The notes under the pieces: model-generated
What the model was told of the DNA's origin: nothing
The model's input: the letters and a program-made list of their open reading frames with translations, nothing else
Database searches by the model: none
Shown: in pieces, positions 34,555 through 43,743 of the stretch
How positions within the stretch are numbered: the stretch's first letter is position 1
How the letters are laid out: each line of letters opens with the position of its first letter
Assembly: GCA_903824185.1 (NCBI GenBank)
Contig: CAIJVU010000028.1
Span: 1 to 64,000, forward strand
From: an uncultured Hyphomicrobiales bacterium
GTDB lineage: Bacteria; Pseudomonadota; Alphaproteobacteria; Rhizobiales; Beijerinckiaceae
Reading direction: 5' to 3'
DNA: 64,000 nt
Made by a program: the position numbers and the translations under genes

Positions 34555-35727
34555 TCAAGACGTTTTTTCAAACAATTCTCGCCCGATCAACATGCGGCGA
34601 ATTTCACTGGTGCCAGCCCCGATTTCATAGAGCTTGGCATCGCGCAGCAAACGTCCTGTCGGATAATCATTGATATAGCCATTGCCACCCAAAAGCTGAA
34701 TGGCATCAAGGGCACATTGTGTGGCTTTTTCAGCGGCAATCAAAATGGCACCGGCGGCATCTTCGCGCGTTGTTTCACCGCGATCACAGGCTTTCGCGAC
34801 AGCATAGACATAGGCTTTACAGGCATTCATCGTCACATACATGTCAGCGATCTTGCCTTGAACCAATTGAAATTGTCCGATGGATTGTCCGAATTGTTTG
34901 CGCTCATGCACATAGGGCATCACAATATCAAGAGCCGCTTGCATAATACCCAAAGGACCAGCGGCCAATACGGCGCGTTCATAATCAAGGCCTGACATCA
35001 AAACATTGACGCCTTTGCCAACCATGCCCAGCACATTGTCTTCCGGAACTTCACAATCTTCAAAAACCAATTCGGATGTATCGGAACCGCGCATGCCAAG
35101 CTTGTCGAGCTTTTGCGCAGGATAAAATCCTTTCATGCCTTTTTCGATGATAAAGGCCGTGATGCCGCGCGCACCTGCATCCGGATCGGTCTTTGCATAA
35201 ACAATCAAAGTCTCCGCTTGTGGACCATTAGTGATCCACATTTTTGAGCCATTCAAAATATAGCGGTCGCCTTTTTTAATGGCCTTTGTGCGCATGGACA
35301 CAACATCAGACCCTGCCCCGGGTTCGGACATGGCAAGCGCACCCACATGCTGACCCGAAATCAGTTTGGGGAGGTAATGTCGCTTTTGCTGTTCGTTACC
35401 GTTACGGCGCAATTGATTGACGCATAGATTGGAATGGGCACCATAGCTCAACCCGACCGAGGCCGAAGCGCGCGAAACCTCTTCCATGGCAATACAATGT
35501 TCGAGATAACCAAGGCCTGACCCACCATACTCTTCTTCAACGGTTAGCCCATGCAGACCCAAAGCGCCCATTTTCGGCCAGAGATCACGGGGAAATTCAT
35601 TGTCCCGATCAATCTCTGCCGCGCGGGGGGCTATTTCTTGTTGCGAAAAATCAAAAACCGATTGGCGGATGGCATCGGCGGTTTCGCCAAGATCAAAATT
35701 GAAAGGACGCATGGCATTGGCGATCAC
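34555..35727 (-). CDS. ivd: Isovaleryl-CoA dehydrogenase-type acyl-CoA dehydrogenase
   Basis: This FAD flavoprotein oxidises isovaleryl-CoA to 3-methylcrotonyl-CoA in leucine breakdown. The 390 aa have the ACAD signatures [13 protein letters not shown] and [18 protein letters not shown]. The stretch [20 protein letters not shown] closely matches human isovaleryl-CoA dehydrogenase, whose catalytic Glu lies in this helix rather than near the C-terminus. I kept the GTG start at 35727, which has GGAG 9 nt upstream; ATG 35712 is the alternative. The other leucine-degradation genes are not adjacent. Confidence 0.92.
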   Translation of the reverse strand: MIANAMRPFNFDLGETADAIRQSVFDFSQQEIAPRAAEIDRDNEFPRDLWPKMGALGLHGLTVEEEYGGSGLGYLEHCIAMEEVSRASASVGLSYGAHSNLCVNQLRRNGNEQQKRHYLPKLISGQHVGALAMSEPGAGSDVVSMRTKAIKKGDRYILNGSKMWITNGPQAETLIVYAKTDPDAGARGITAFIIEKGMKGFYPAQKLDKLGMRGSDTSELVFEDCEVPEDNVLGMVGKGVNVLMSGLDYERAVLAAGPLGIMQAALDIVMPYVHERKQFGQSIGQFQLVQGKIADMYVTMNACKAYVYAVAKACDRGETTREDAAGAILIAAEKATQCALDAIQLLGGNGYINDYPTGRLLRDAKLYEIGAGTSEIRRMLIGRELFEKTS

Positions 35728-35845
35728 GGTGCTTCACTCCCCAGACTAGATTGGCTTTGTTTGCGATCAGTCTAAGCGGGGAAAATAGTTTTGACCATGC
35801 GCCCTAAGGCCAAGCTGGCAAAACATGAGGGGGCTTTTCAAATCA

Positions 35846-35932
35846 TGGTGCGGCCAAGAGGACTCGAACCTCCACCCGTGTTACCGGACTAGCACCTCAA
35901 GCTAGCGCGTCTACCAATTCCGCCATGGCCGC
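35846..35932 (-). tRNA. tRNA-Leu (anticodon GAG)
   Basis: This 87-nt class II tRNA has the CCA end encoded (TGG at 35846-35848 on the plus strand). The acceptor stem GCGGCCA / TGGCCGC is followed by discriminator A. The anticodon stem CTAGC / GCTAG encloses loop TTGAGGT, so the anticodon is GAG, reading CUC and CUU. A long variable arm (about 35866-35880) and the T-arm GAGG-TTCGAGT-CCTC are present. Confidence 0.97.
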
Positions 35933-36107
35933 AGCTGAAAATGCGGGTTTTAAAAAACCGCACTTGGTATGGGGGGCTCGTGTAACAGATCCATTGTGTC
36001 CAGACAAGTCAGCCCTTGCTGTTTGATCCGGATATCTTGAAAAGAAGGGACTTTTTTTGAAAAGCTTATCCCTTGACCAAGAGACCAAGCTTGGAGAAAA
36101 AGAACAG

Positions 36108-36845
36108 ATGAAGCCAAAGTCAGCCCCCAGTACCCGCTTGATGGTCGCACCCCCTGAGACATTTTTGCATCCTTCGGGGCATAGGGTCGAATGGCTGATC
36201 AGTGATCGCGCGGTTCCCTATGAAACCGCGTTGCAGCGCATGGAAAGCCATGTGGAGGCGATGATCAGGGATCAAGCCCCTGAAAGAGTTTGGCTTTTGG
36301 AACATCCCGCCCTTTATACAGCCGGGACATCGGCCGATCGCGCTGACGTGCTGCAATCGGATTTTCCCGTGTATCAAACAGGCCGAGGCGGGCAAATGAC
36401 CTATCACGGCCCGGGCCAGCGTATTGCCTATGTCATGCTCGATCTCAGAGCCCGCGGGCAGGATTTAAGGCGGTTTATTGCAGCGCTGGAAGGGTGGATC
36501 ATCGAAGGGCTTGCTCAACTCAATATCAAAGGGGAGCGTCGCGAGGATCGTGTCGGCGTCTGGGTCCAGCGTCCCGACAAGGGCATTGGCCACGAGGACA
36601 AAATAGCTGCCATTGGCATTCGCGTGCGCCAATGGGTCACGTTCCACGGAATCAGCATCAATATTGACCCCGATTTGAGCCATTTTAACGGAATTATCCC
36701 GTGCGGCGTCGCAAATCCAGATTTTGGTGTGACCAGCCTCACCGATATGGGGCATTTGATGCTGATGGGCGAGTTCGACATCATCTTTCGTCAGGCCTTT
36801 GAACGGATTTTCGGACCGACTCAGACTGTTTTTGAGAAAGAATAA
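36108..36845 (+). CDS. lipB: Octanoyl-[acyl-carrier-protein]--protein transferase
   Basis: LipB transfers octanoate from acyl carrier protein to lipoyl domains of 2-oxo acid dehydrogenases. The 245-aa product has [12 protein letters not shown] (93-104), the catalytic Lys K165 in [10 protein letters not shown] and the thioester Cys C199 in GIIPCGV. I chose ATG 36108, with GGAG 11 nt upstream; the longer frame begins with TTG at 36057. A GNAT gene follows 2 bp after the stop. lipA is not in the window. Confidence 0.96.
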   Translation: MKPKSAPSTRLMVAPPETFLHPSGHRVEWLISDRAVPYETALQRMESHVEAMIRDQAPERVWLLEHPALYTAGTSADRADVLQSDFPVYQTGRGGQMTYHGPGQRIAYVMLDLRARGQDLRRFIAALEGWIIEGLAQLNIKGERREDRVGVWVQRPDKGIGHEDKIAAIGIRVRQWVTFHGISINIDPDLSHFNGIIPCGVANPDFGVTSLTDMGHLMLMGEFDIIFRQAFERIFGPTQTVFEKE

Positions 36846-36847
36846 GC

Positions 36848-37375
36848 ATGTCTCAGCCGCCAGCCTTCGCCTTGCCTGACGGGCTCTCCTTGCATCTGGG
36901 ATGGAAAGCGGGACTTATAGGCTGGATTGTGCGCCAACACGGGCTTTATTATGCACAAAACTGGCAATTGGGATCGCAATTCGAGGCGATTGTGGCCCAA
37001 GCCTTGGGTGAATTCATGCTCCGCTATGATCCAAGCACTGACAGGCTGATCAGCCTTTATAAGGGCGGAGAACCTGTTGCCTCGCTGACCCTTGATGGGG
37101 GGCATGAACGCGTGGCCGAGGATGGCGCTCGTATCCGATTCGTGATCATTGACCCAAATTGGCAATCTCAGGGCTTGGGTGGGGTCTTAATGTCAGAAGC
37201 CATGCGATTTTTGCGCGAGACTCACATGCCCAAGGCCTATTTGACGACGTTCAAGGGTTTGGAGGCAGCCAGAAAGCTTTATGAGCGGTTTGATTTTCAA
37301 AAAAGTGAAGAACATTTAGACACGCATTGGGGCGTGCCTCTTTTTGGGCAAAAATACATTTGGCAAGCCAAATGA
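36848..37375 (+). CDS. GNAT-family N-acetyltransferase
   Basis: This 175-aa acetyltransferase has the acetyl-CoA loop in WQSQGLGGVLM (Q-x-x-G-x-G form) and the C-terminal ARKLYERFDFQKSEE region. The conserved WG and RFVIIDPNWQ resemble GNAT domains fused to MarR regulators, but here no MarR domain is present. The substrate is unknown. It starts 2 bp after lipB and is probably co-transcribed. Confidence 0.85.
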   Translation: MSQPPAFALPDGLSLHLGWKAGLIGWIVRQHGLYYAQNWQLGSQFEAIVAQALGEFMLRYDPSTDRLISLYKGGEPVASLTLDGGHERVAEDGARIRFVIIDPNWQSQGLGGVLMSEAMRFLRETHMPKAYLTTFKGLEAARKLYERFDFQKSEEHLDTHWGVPLFGQKYIWQAK

Positions 37376-37443
37376 TTCGTTTTGAAAATTTTCTTGTTTA
37401 TTTTCAGTTATTTATACAATAAACGAAATCTTAATTTTTGACA

Positions 37444-37499
37444 CATGCCATGCAAAATATATTCAATTATGAAGATTTTGTGGCATACCATGCAAAATA
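37444..37499. repeat. Paired 16-bp direct repeat, 40-bp period, upstream of the DUF1127 gene
   Basis: CATGCCATGCAAAATA (37444-37459) and CATACCATGCAAAATA (37484-37499) differ at one base and are spaced exactly 40 bp, close to four helical turns. They lie in an AT-rich spacer 115-170 bp before the DUF1127 start. The form suggests a regulator that binds two sites on one DNA face. Confidence 0.55.
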
Positions 37500-37613
37500 C
37501 GCATAGCTGCATTCGACCTTTGGACCTTCTTCGCACTGCACCATTAGTCTATACGCAATGCAACAAGTTTTGTGGAACTCAGTTCGGGTTCCGGAATGTC
37601 TGGAGAGTATGTC

Positions 37614-37775
37614 ATGATTATCATTCACGCTTTTATCGAACGTGTCCGTCGTTGGGCCATGTATCGCACAACGGTTCGTGAATTGTCCGTTTTGTCCGAC
37701 CGCGATCTCAATGATTTGGGGATCAACCGGTCCGATATCGAATATGTCGCCCGCAAACACGCTTCCGCCATCTAA
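37614..37775 (+). CDS. DUF1127 small protein
   Basis: This 53-aa protein is rich in Arg and Asp: MIIIHAFIERVRRWAMYR, then LSDRDLNDLGINRSDIEYVAR, the typical DUF1127 core. Small DUF1127 proteins are widespread in alphaproteobacteria, often stress-controlled; one in Rhodobacter has been linked to RNA binding. I chose ATG 37614, with GGAGAG 6 nt upstream; the longer in-frame extension is not conserved. It has its own strong terminator, and a repeat pair lies upstream. Confidence 0.9.
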   Translation: MIIIHAFIERVRRWAMYRTTVRELSVLSDRDLNDLGINRSDIEYVARKHASAI

Positions 37776-37810
37776 TCCTGTCCCCCCTCCCCTTTGGATT
37801 GATGGTTTTG

Positions 37811-37847
37811 AGAAAAGGTCCACTTCGGTGGGCCTTTTCTTTTTTGT
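37811..37847 (+). terminator. Rho-independent terminator after the DUF1127 gene
   Basis: A 13-bp stem (37811-37823 with 37828-37840, one T-G wobble) closes on a TTCG tetraloop and is followed by TTTTTT. It is unusually long and stable for such a short gene. Confidence 0.93.
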
Positions 37848-37903
37848 TTTGCCAGTCAGTTTCATGAGTTGCCGCTGCCGGTCTTAGGCTTTATGTCTCG
37901 CCC

Positions 37904-39334
37904 ATGACGCAGAAACATTCTTCTCCCTCGATTACACCCGTTCACATCATTGGCGGCGGCCTTGCGGGCTGCGAGGCGGCTTGGCAATTGGTCCATCGCC
38001 AAGTGCCCGTGATTTTGCATGAAATGCGCCCCAAACGGATGACCGAAGCGCATCAGACGCATGATTTGGCCGAACTGGTCTGTTCCAATTCCTTCCGCTC
38101 GGATGATTCGGACAGCAATGCCGTTGGTTTGCTGCATGAGGAAATGCGCCGCATGGGCTCCTTGATCATGCAATGTGCCGATCACAATCAGGTGCCGGCG
38201 GGTGGCGCTTTGGCTGTTGACCGGATTGGATTTGCGCAAAGCGTCACCGAAAAAATTACGAAACATCCGCTCGTCACGCTTGATCGCAATGAAATTCAAG
38301 GCCCGCCCGATCCTTCATGGGACAAGGTGATTATCGCCACGGGCCCTTTGACCTCTCCCTCTTTGGCACAAGCCATTTTAGAGGTGACCGACCAAGCGGC
38401 TTTGGCCTTTTATGATGCGATTGCGCCCATCGTCTATCGCGAGACCATCAATATGGATGTGGCGTGGTTTCAATCCCGCTATGACAAAGTCGGCCCCGGC
38501 GGCAATGGGGCTGATTACATCAACTGCCCGATGGATCAGGAGCAATATAACCGTTTTGTCGATGCCTTGCTTTCGGGCGATAAAACCGAATTCCGCGATT
38601 TCGAAAAAACACCTTATTTCGACGGCTGTCTGCCTATTGAAGTCATGGCGGAGCGCGGACGTGAGACATTGCGGCATGGGCCGATGAAGCCGGTTGGTCT
38701 GACCAATCCGCGTGCGCCTTACAAAAAGCCCTATGCCATTGTCCAGCTGCGTCAGGATAATAAATTGGGGACTTTGTATAATCTCGTCGGCTTCCAGACC
38801 AAGTTAAAATATGGCGCGCAAGCAGAAATTTTGCGGATGATCCCCGGCCTTGAACAGGCCGAATTTGCACGGCTTGGCGGCTTGCATCGCAACACCTATT
38901 TGAATGCGCCGCAATTGCTAGATCCGACCTTGCGCTTGAAAGCACAACCGGCATGGCGCTTTGCCGGACAAATCACCGGATGCGAAGGCTATGTGGAAAG
39001 TGCCGCCATTGGTTTGCTGGCCGGACGCATGGCGGCAGCAGAACGCCTTGGCGCGCCCTTATCAACCCCGCCGATCACCACCGCCATGGGCGCTTTGCTC
39101 AATCATATCACCGGCGGGCATCTTGAAACTATCGATGCGGGTCCGCGCTCCTATCAACCCATGAATATCAATTTCGGCTTGTTCCCGCCGCCCGATGAGC
39201 CTGTGCGCTCCAGTGAGGGAAAACGCTTGCGCGGTCCCGAGAAAGCCAAATCCCGTAAAATGCAAATCACGGCGCGCGGCAAAGAAGCCATGACCCAATG
39301 GCTGGCCGAACAAGACGGATTTAATCTCGTTTGA
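37904..39334 (+). CDS. trmFO: Methylenetetrahydrofolate--tRNA-(uracil-5-)-methyltransferase
   Basis: TrmFO makes ribothymidine at tRNA position 54 using 5,10-methylenetetrahydrofolate and FADH2. The 476-aa product has the N-terminal FAD motif [49 protein letters not shown] and the late [22 protein letters not shown]. It is transcribed convergently with the phytoene-synthase-like gene, 3 bp apart. Confidence 0.96.
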   Translation: MTQKHSSPSITPVHIIGGGLAGCEAAWQLVHRQVPVILHEMRPKRMTEAHQTHDLAELVCSNSFRSDDSDSNAVGLLHEEMRRMGSLIMQCADHNQVPAGGALAVDRIGFAQSVTEKITKHPLVTLDRNEIQGPPDPSWDKVIIATGPLTSPSLAQAILEVTDQAALAFYDAIAPIVYRETINMDVAWFQSRYDKVGPGGNGADYINCPMDQEQYNRFVDALLSGDKTEFRDFEKTPYFDGCLPIEVMAERGRETLRHGPMKPVGLTNPRAPYKKPYAIVQLRQDNKLGTLYNLVGFQTKLKYGAQAEILRMIPGLEQAEFARLGGLHRNTYLNAPQLLDPTLRLKAQPAWRFAGQITGCEGYVESAAIGLLAGRMAAAERLGAPLSTPPITTAMGALLNHITGGHLETIDAGPRSYQPMNINFGLFPPPDEPVRSSEGKRLRGPEKAKSRKMQITARGKEAMTQWLAEQDGFNLV

Positions 39335-39337
39335 TGA

Positions 39338-40210
39338 TTAAACCCGTCCCCAAACAGCAGCCATCCAAAGCCGCATGATTTTGGCTAAGGGATTGATATC
39401 AGCCACAGGCTCGAAGGGTTGATAAGACGGGCTCATAAGAGCTTTTCTTAAAAGCTTGATACGCGGCTTAACCAACCCCATCAGGGCAAAGGCTGGTCGC
39501 ACAGCGGCTGGCAGAGATGGTTTGAGCGTTTGAAATTCATCCAATCGGGTTTGGGCGAGGTCCAGCAAAGGCAGGATCAAAGCCCGAACCATTTCAGGAT
39601 CCTGAAGGCTCTGGATTGTTTGAGGCTCAATCCCCGCTTTGTGTAAAAGTGTTTGGGGGATTTTTAGCCGCCCGCTGCGCACATGGTTGGGCAGCTGCAA
39701 GATCATCTCGGTCAGTGCAAAGGCGACACCCGCAGGGCCGGCGGTCTCAGGCTTGCCCGCATCGCCACCATCCGCCAGCATCAAACTGGCATAGCGCATG
39801 AGAACCGAACTTGTTTGGCCGCAATAAAATTCCAACGCCGTGAGGTCGTCGGGTGGATCATCATAGAGATCATCCATCAGGCCGTCGACGAGATCAACCA
39901 GTCCCGTCACCGGCAATTGAAAACGTGCCAATTGCATCAGCACATGGCTTGCCAAGGGATGTGCCTCGACTTCGTTTTTGGGGCGTTCGCCCAGTAAAGC
40001 CTCGCGCCACCATTGCAGTCGGATTTCCCCCATCATGGGTTCGCGCGCGCGCCATGTGACGGCATGAAGTTCCGCTGCAAAAGCATAAAGCGTTGTGACG
40101 GCGTCCCTTTGAGGACGTGGAATAAAACCACAGGCAAGACTGTGATCCGGCATAAAACTTTGCAAATGATCAAGGGCGTCTTCCGGTAATGGGTTGGGAT
40201 CGGACGACAC
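39338..40210 (-). CDS. Squalene/phytoene-synthase-like protein lacking both Asp motifs (NDUFAF6-like)
   Basis: This 290-aa protein has the isoprenoid synthase fold but is unlikely to be a synthase. Where phytoene synthases have the first Asp-rich motif it reads LYAFAAELHA (41-50). Where they have the second (RDV-ED) it reads EMILQLPNHVRSGRLKIP (168-185), without the aspartates. The same losses occur in mitochondrial NDUFAF6, a complex I assembly factor. It lies 5 bp downstream of the NDUFAF3-like gene, after secDF. A role in complex I assembly is inferred from homology and neighbours. Confidence 0.85.
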   Translation of the reverse strand: MSSDPNPLPEDALDHLQSFMPDHSLACGFIPRPQRDAVTTLYAFAAELHAVTWRAREPMMGEIRLQWWREALLGERPKNEVEAHPLASHVLMQLARFQLPVTGLVDLVDGLMDDLYDDPPDDLTALEFYCGQTSSVLMRYASLMLADGGDAGKPETAGPAGVAFALTEMILQLPNHVRSGRLKIPQTLLHKAGIEPQTIQSLQDPEMVRALILPLLDLAQTRLDEFQTLKPSLPAAVRPAFALMGLVKPRIKLLRKALMSPSYQPFEPVADINPLAKIMRLWMAAVWGRV

Positions 40211-40215
40211 AGGGT

Positions 40216-40614
40216 TCAGGCCTGCCCGACAGCAATCAAGGCTGCAGCCACACGGCGGTTTTCCGATTGCATGATATTGTAAATCCGCGCAGCGGCACCG
40301 GTCCCCATGACATCAATGGCCATTTGCCCGTCTTTCAAAAAATAATAAAGCGGCTTGGGCAAAAAGGCCATCGTGTCACCCGCACCAATCAGCAAAGTAT
40401 CAATCGATTTGCATTCTTTGAGCACGCGTTCAAAATGGGCGGGTGATAGATCTGAAAATTGTGTCACGGGCCAAGCATAGACGCCGGATGGCAGCGCTAA
40501 AACCGATCCTTTATGCGACATATTGGCAAAGCGGAAACCACCATTGCCATAACTGTCGAACAAGTGCCGTCCGGGGACAAACCCTTGTCCGGTAGGATCA
40601 TCCAGCGTTGTCAC
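40216..40614 (-). CDS. Mth938-domain protein (NDUFAF3-like)
   Basis: This 132-aa homologue of the mitochondrial complex I assembly factor NDUFAF3 shows the Mth938 fold. Seen are the opening FDSYGNGGFRFANMSHKGS, the VYAWPV strand, DTLLIGAGDTMAFLP and MGTGAAARIYNIMQSENRRV. The gene overlaps secF by 4 bp and precedes the NDUFAF6-like gene by 5 bp. Linkage of this family to secDF is a known alphaproteobacterial pattern, and it fits assembly of membrane arms of complex I. Confidence 0.9.
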   Translation of the reverse strand: MTTLDDPTGQGFVPGRHLFDSYGNGGFRFANMSHKGSVLALPSGVYAWPVTQFSDLSPAHFERVLKECKSIDTLLIGAGDTMAFLPKPLYYFLKDGQMAIDVMGTGAAARIYNIMQSENRRVAAALIAVGQA

Positions 40615-41549
40615 GAACCCGCCTTTTCAGCGCCATCGGCAGACTCGATATCACCGGCATTGCGCACACCCAAATAGATCAAGACTGGGGCCGCAATAAA
40701 GATCGAGGAATAAGTGCCCACCACAACACCAAAGAACATGGCCCAACTGAAGCTTTTAATGACAGCGCCACCAAAGAACACCAAAGCAATCAAAGCCAAT
40801 GCCGTTGCAAGCGACACCATCAAAGTCCGCGACAAGGTCGAGTTGATGGAGAGATCAAGCAGTTCTGATGCAGGCATGGTTTTGTAGCGGCGCAGCAATT
40901 CACGGATACGGTCAAAAACAACCACCGTGTCATTGAGCGAATAACCGACAATCGTCAAAATGGCGGCAATCGACGTCATATTGAATTCGATTTGCGTAAC
41001 GGCAAAAAAACCGATGGTCAGCACCAGATCATGCAAAGTGGCGATCACGGCTGCCACAGCAAATTGCCATTCAAAGCGAAACCACAGATAAACCAGAACG
41101 GCTGCAATCGATAAGACAACACCAAGCGTTCCCGATTGAACCAGTTCTCCCGAGACACGCGGCCCCACCACTTCGATGCGGCGGAACTCATATTCTTTTT
41201 CAAAAACAGATTTGACCCGTTCCATGACAGCCTGTTGCGCCTTTTCGCCACCGGGCTGCAAGCCAAAGCGAATAGACACACCGCCAGAGGTGCCAAACTC
41301 CTGAACCTCGGCCTCTCCAACGGCCAGATCAGCGGCGGCTTCACGCACCGTGCTGATATCGGCTTTGCCCAAACGCGATTGCATTTCGATCAATGTGCCG
41401 CCGGTAAAATCGATGCCGAAATTCATCGTAATGAAGAAAAATCCCCAAACGGAAATCACCGACAACAAGGCCGAAAACGGAAAGCAAAAACGGCGAAACC
41501 GCATAAAGCCAAAAGTGGTGTGGTCTGGAACAATGCGAAGTAATTTCAT
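40611..41549 (-). CDS. secF: Protein translocase subunit SecF
   Basis: SecF works with SecD and YajC to use the proton gradient for pulling proteins through SecYEG. The 312-aa product has six predicted membrane helices, GIDFTGGTLIEMQ after the first helix, and the VGYSLNDTVVVFDRIRE segment. I chose ATG 41549 (MKLLRIV), with AAGGTGA 8 nt upstream; the longer frame reads into the secD end. It lies 13 bp after secD and overlaps the Mth938-domain gene by 4 bp. Confidence 0.96.
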   Translation of the reverse strand: MKLLRIVPDHTTFGFMRFRRFCFPFSALLSVISVWGFFFITMNFGIDFTGGTLIEMQSRLGKADISTVREAAADLAVGEAEVQEFGTSGGVSIRFGLQPGGEKAQQAVMERVKSVFEKEYEFRRIEVVGPRVSGELVQSGTLGVVLSIAAVLVYLWFRFEWQFAVAAVIATLHDLVLTIGFFAVTQIEFNMTSIAAILTIVGYSLNDTVVVFDRIRELLRRYKTMPASELLDLSINSTLSRTLMVSLATALALIALVFFGGAVIKSFSWAMFFGVVVGTYSSIFIAAPVLIYLGVRNAGDIESADGAEKAGS

Positions 41550-41562
41550 GATCAGATCACCT

Positions 41563-43164
41563 TTAGAACGGCATATGGGTTGGACGTGCCTGACGGTACC
41601 ACACGGCAATCATCATGCGGGTCATGGTCACGGCTGTGACAACCGTTGTGATGATCCCCAAAATCATGGTGACCGCAAAACCGCGCACGGGGCCCGAACC
41701 GAAAATAAACAATAAAACGGCTGCAATCAGCATCGTCACATTGGCATCGATAATGGTCGCAAAAGCACGATCAAAGCCTGCCTCCAGAGACGATATCATA
41801 CTTCGGCCATTGTGGTTTTCTTCGCGGATGCGCTCATAAATCAACACATTGGAGTCAACAGCGGTACCAATGGTCAGCACAATACCGGCAATGCCCGGCA
41901 AAGTGAGTGTCGACCCCAACAAAGACATCATGGCAAAGATCAAAACGACGTGAATGATCAAAGCAATATTGGCGAAAATACCGAACAGGCCATAGGTCAC
42001 CAGCATGAAGCCAATCACCAAAGCGGTGGCCCAATAAGAGGCCAATTTACCGGCTTGAATGGAATCCTGACCAAGCCCCGGACCCACCGTGCGTTCTTCA
42101 ACAATCGTCAATGGGGCTGGCAAAGCACCGGCACGCAACAGGATCGATAAATTATTGGCAGCTTCCACGGTAAAGCGGCCGGAAATCTGTCCCTGTCCAC
42201 CTGTAATCGGTGTTTGAATACGGGGAGCGGAAATCACCTTTTTATCAAGCACAATCGCCAAAGCGCGCCCGACATTTTCGGTGGTAGCTTGCCCGAACCG
42301 TTGAGCGCCGCGCACATTGAACCGGAAATTGACGATCGGCTCGCGGGTCCGCGAGTCAAAGGCAGGCTGGGCATCAATTAAATCTTCGCCTTGCACAATG
42401 ACGCGTTTTTCAACCGCAACACTCCCGCCACCTTCCTGATAAGGCATGGTCTCGACATCGCCGGGCGCTGCCCCTGTTTCAGCCAAGAGGCGGAATTCAA
42501 GCTGCGCTGTGGTGCCTAAAATATCTTTGAGTTTGCGGGGGTCTTGCAATCCGGGGACTTCCACCAGAATGCGGTCGATCCCTTCGCGTTGAATATTGGG
42601 TTCGGTTGTGCCCAAGGCATCGACGCGCCGACGCAAAACCTCGATCGCTTGATCAATGGCTTTGCGCATTTTCTCGTTCACACCCGCTTCCGTCATGGTC
42701 AGAACAAGCAATCCGTCAGCCTGCTCTTCAACAATCATCAAAGGAGCGGAGCCTGTCCGCGTGGCAATCGGGCCCAAAACAAAATCGCGCAATTTGCCTA
42801 ACATGCGTTGGCGATCATTGGCATCGCTCAGGCGCAGGCTGACCCCGCGATTGACCAAGGCAATGCCGCCCGACAAAGCAATTTTTTCCTCCCGCAGAAT
42901 ACGCCTGACATCATCGCGCATGCCATTGATCTGGGTACGGATAATGCTGGCCGTATCGACTTCAAGAAGGACATGCGAGCCCCCTTGCAAATCAAGCCCC
43001 AAGACAATGGCTTGATGAGGGATAATCCAACTGGGAAGGAAAGACAGGGATTTGCGAATGCCGTCCCTCTGCTCGGGTGTCATCATGCTGGGCATGGCAT
43101 AGATAAATCCGCTGAGAGCCAGCAAAATCACAGCCATTGTCTGGAGGCGGGAATAACGCATCAT
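41563..43164 (-). CDS. secD: Protein translocase subunit SecD
   Basis: SecD forms the SecDF heterodimer with a large periplasmic domain. The 533 aa have a first membrane helix (about 8-24), the motif LGLDLQGGSHVLLEVD, the periplasmic head, and five C-terminal membrane helices with TLPGIAGIVLTIGTAVDSN and ERIREE. Two ATGs are adjacent at the start. yajC lies 74 bp upstream, with a hairpin in the gap. Confidence 0.97.
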   Translation of the reverse strand: MMRYSRLQTMAVILLALSGFIYAMPSMMTPEQRDGIRKSLSFLPSWIIPHQAIVLGLDLQGGSHVLLEVDTASIIRTQINGMRDDVRRILREEKIALSGGIALVNRGVSLRLSDANDRQRMLGKLRDFVLGPIATRTGSAPLMIVEEQADGLLVLTMTEAGVNEKMRKAIDQAIEVLRRRVDALGTTEPNIQREGIDRILVEVPGLQDPRKLKDILGTTAQLEFRLLAETGAAPGDVETMPYQEGGGSVAVEKRVIVQGEDLIDAQPAFDSRTREPIVNFRFNVRGAQRFGQATTENVGRALAIVLDKKVISAPRIQTPITGGQGQISGRFTVEAANNLSILLRAGALPAPLTIVEERTVGPGLGQDSIQAGKLASYWATALVIGFMLVTYGLFGIFANIALIIHVVLIFAMMSLLGSTLTLPGIAGIVLTIGTAVDSNVLIYERIREENHNGRSMISSLEAGFDRAFATIIDANVTMLIAAVLLFIFGSGPVRGFAVTMILGIITTVVTAVTMTRMMIAVWYRQARPTHMPF

Positions 43165-43201
43165 GACCGGGCACTATCCTTCAAGCAAAAGAGAAGACAA
43201 T

Positions 43202-43220
43202 CGGGGCAAAGATTGCCCCG
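43202..43220 (-). promoter_or_regulatory. Hairpin between yajC and secD
   Basis: CGGGGCAA (43202-43209) pairs with TTGCCCCG (43213-43220) over a 3-base loop in the yajC-secD gap. On the minus strand no T tract directly follows, so it is more likely an mRNA stability or processing element that sets different yajC and secD levels than a full terminator. Confidence 0.45.
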
Positions 43221-43238
43221 CTGTAAGAGATCAATGAA

Positions 43239-43577
43239 TTAGTCCTGAGCGTCAGTTTTTGCAGGCTCGTTTTTAGAGCGCACCTCGGCAATCATCGAGC
43301 GGATCACCTTAACGCGGACATTTTCGGCAATATCCAATTCGATTTCTGGACCTTCAGCCACCTTGGCCACTTTACCGATCAGACCACCGGTCATCACGAC
43401 CGTATCGCCGCGACGGACATTTTCGATCAAAGCCTGATGGTCTTTTGCACGTTTTTGTTGCGGACGAATGATCAAGAAATACATGATCACAAAGATCAGC
43501 AGAAAAGGAACCAGCTGCATCAACATATCAGTGCCACCAGGCGCACCGGCGGTTTGGGCGAAAGCGGTTGAGATCAA
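43239..43577 (-). CDS. yajC: Sec translocon accessory protein YajC
   Basis: This small single-pass membrane protein is associated with SecDF. The product has one helix (about 19-38, QLVPFLLIFVIMYFLIIRPQ) followed by the typical RPQQKRAKDHQ and a basic/acidic soluble tail. The start is a TTG at 43577 with GGAGG 8 nt upstream, giving about 112 aa. A longer open frame from 43604 would place this ribosome-binding site inside codons. It is the first gene of yajC-secD-secF. Confidence 0.93.
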   Translation of the reverse strand: MISTAFAQTAGAPGGTDMLMQLVPFLLIFVIMYFLIIRPQQKRAKDHQALIENVRRGDTVVMTGGLIGKVAKVAEGPEIELDIAENVRVKVIRSMIAEVRSKNEPAKTDAQD

Positions 43578-43743
43578 GATGAAAACCTCCAAAAAAGGGA
43601 TCAAATCCCAGACAAATCCTTAAGTGGCGCGGACTATAGCGATGCATCAACGGATTGCAAATAAAACGAGATGGGTGGACGTCATCGCGGATCAAGGCTA
43701 ATGGCTAAAGCCATATTTCCAATCAAATCCGGTCAAATCAGCC

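Noticed and set aside
39338-40210. Carotenoid or hopanoid synthesis by the phytoene-synthase-like gene
   Set aside because: Both aspartate motifs needed for catalysis are missing and no other isoprenoid gene is adjacent.
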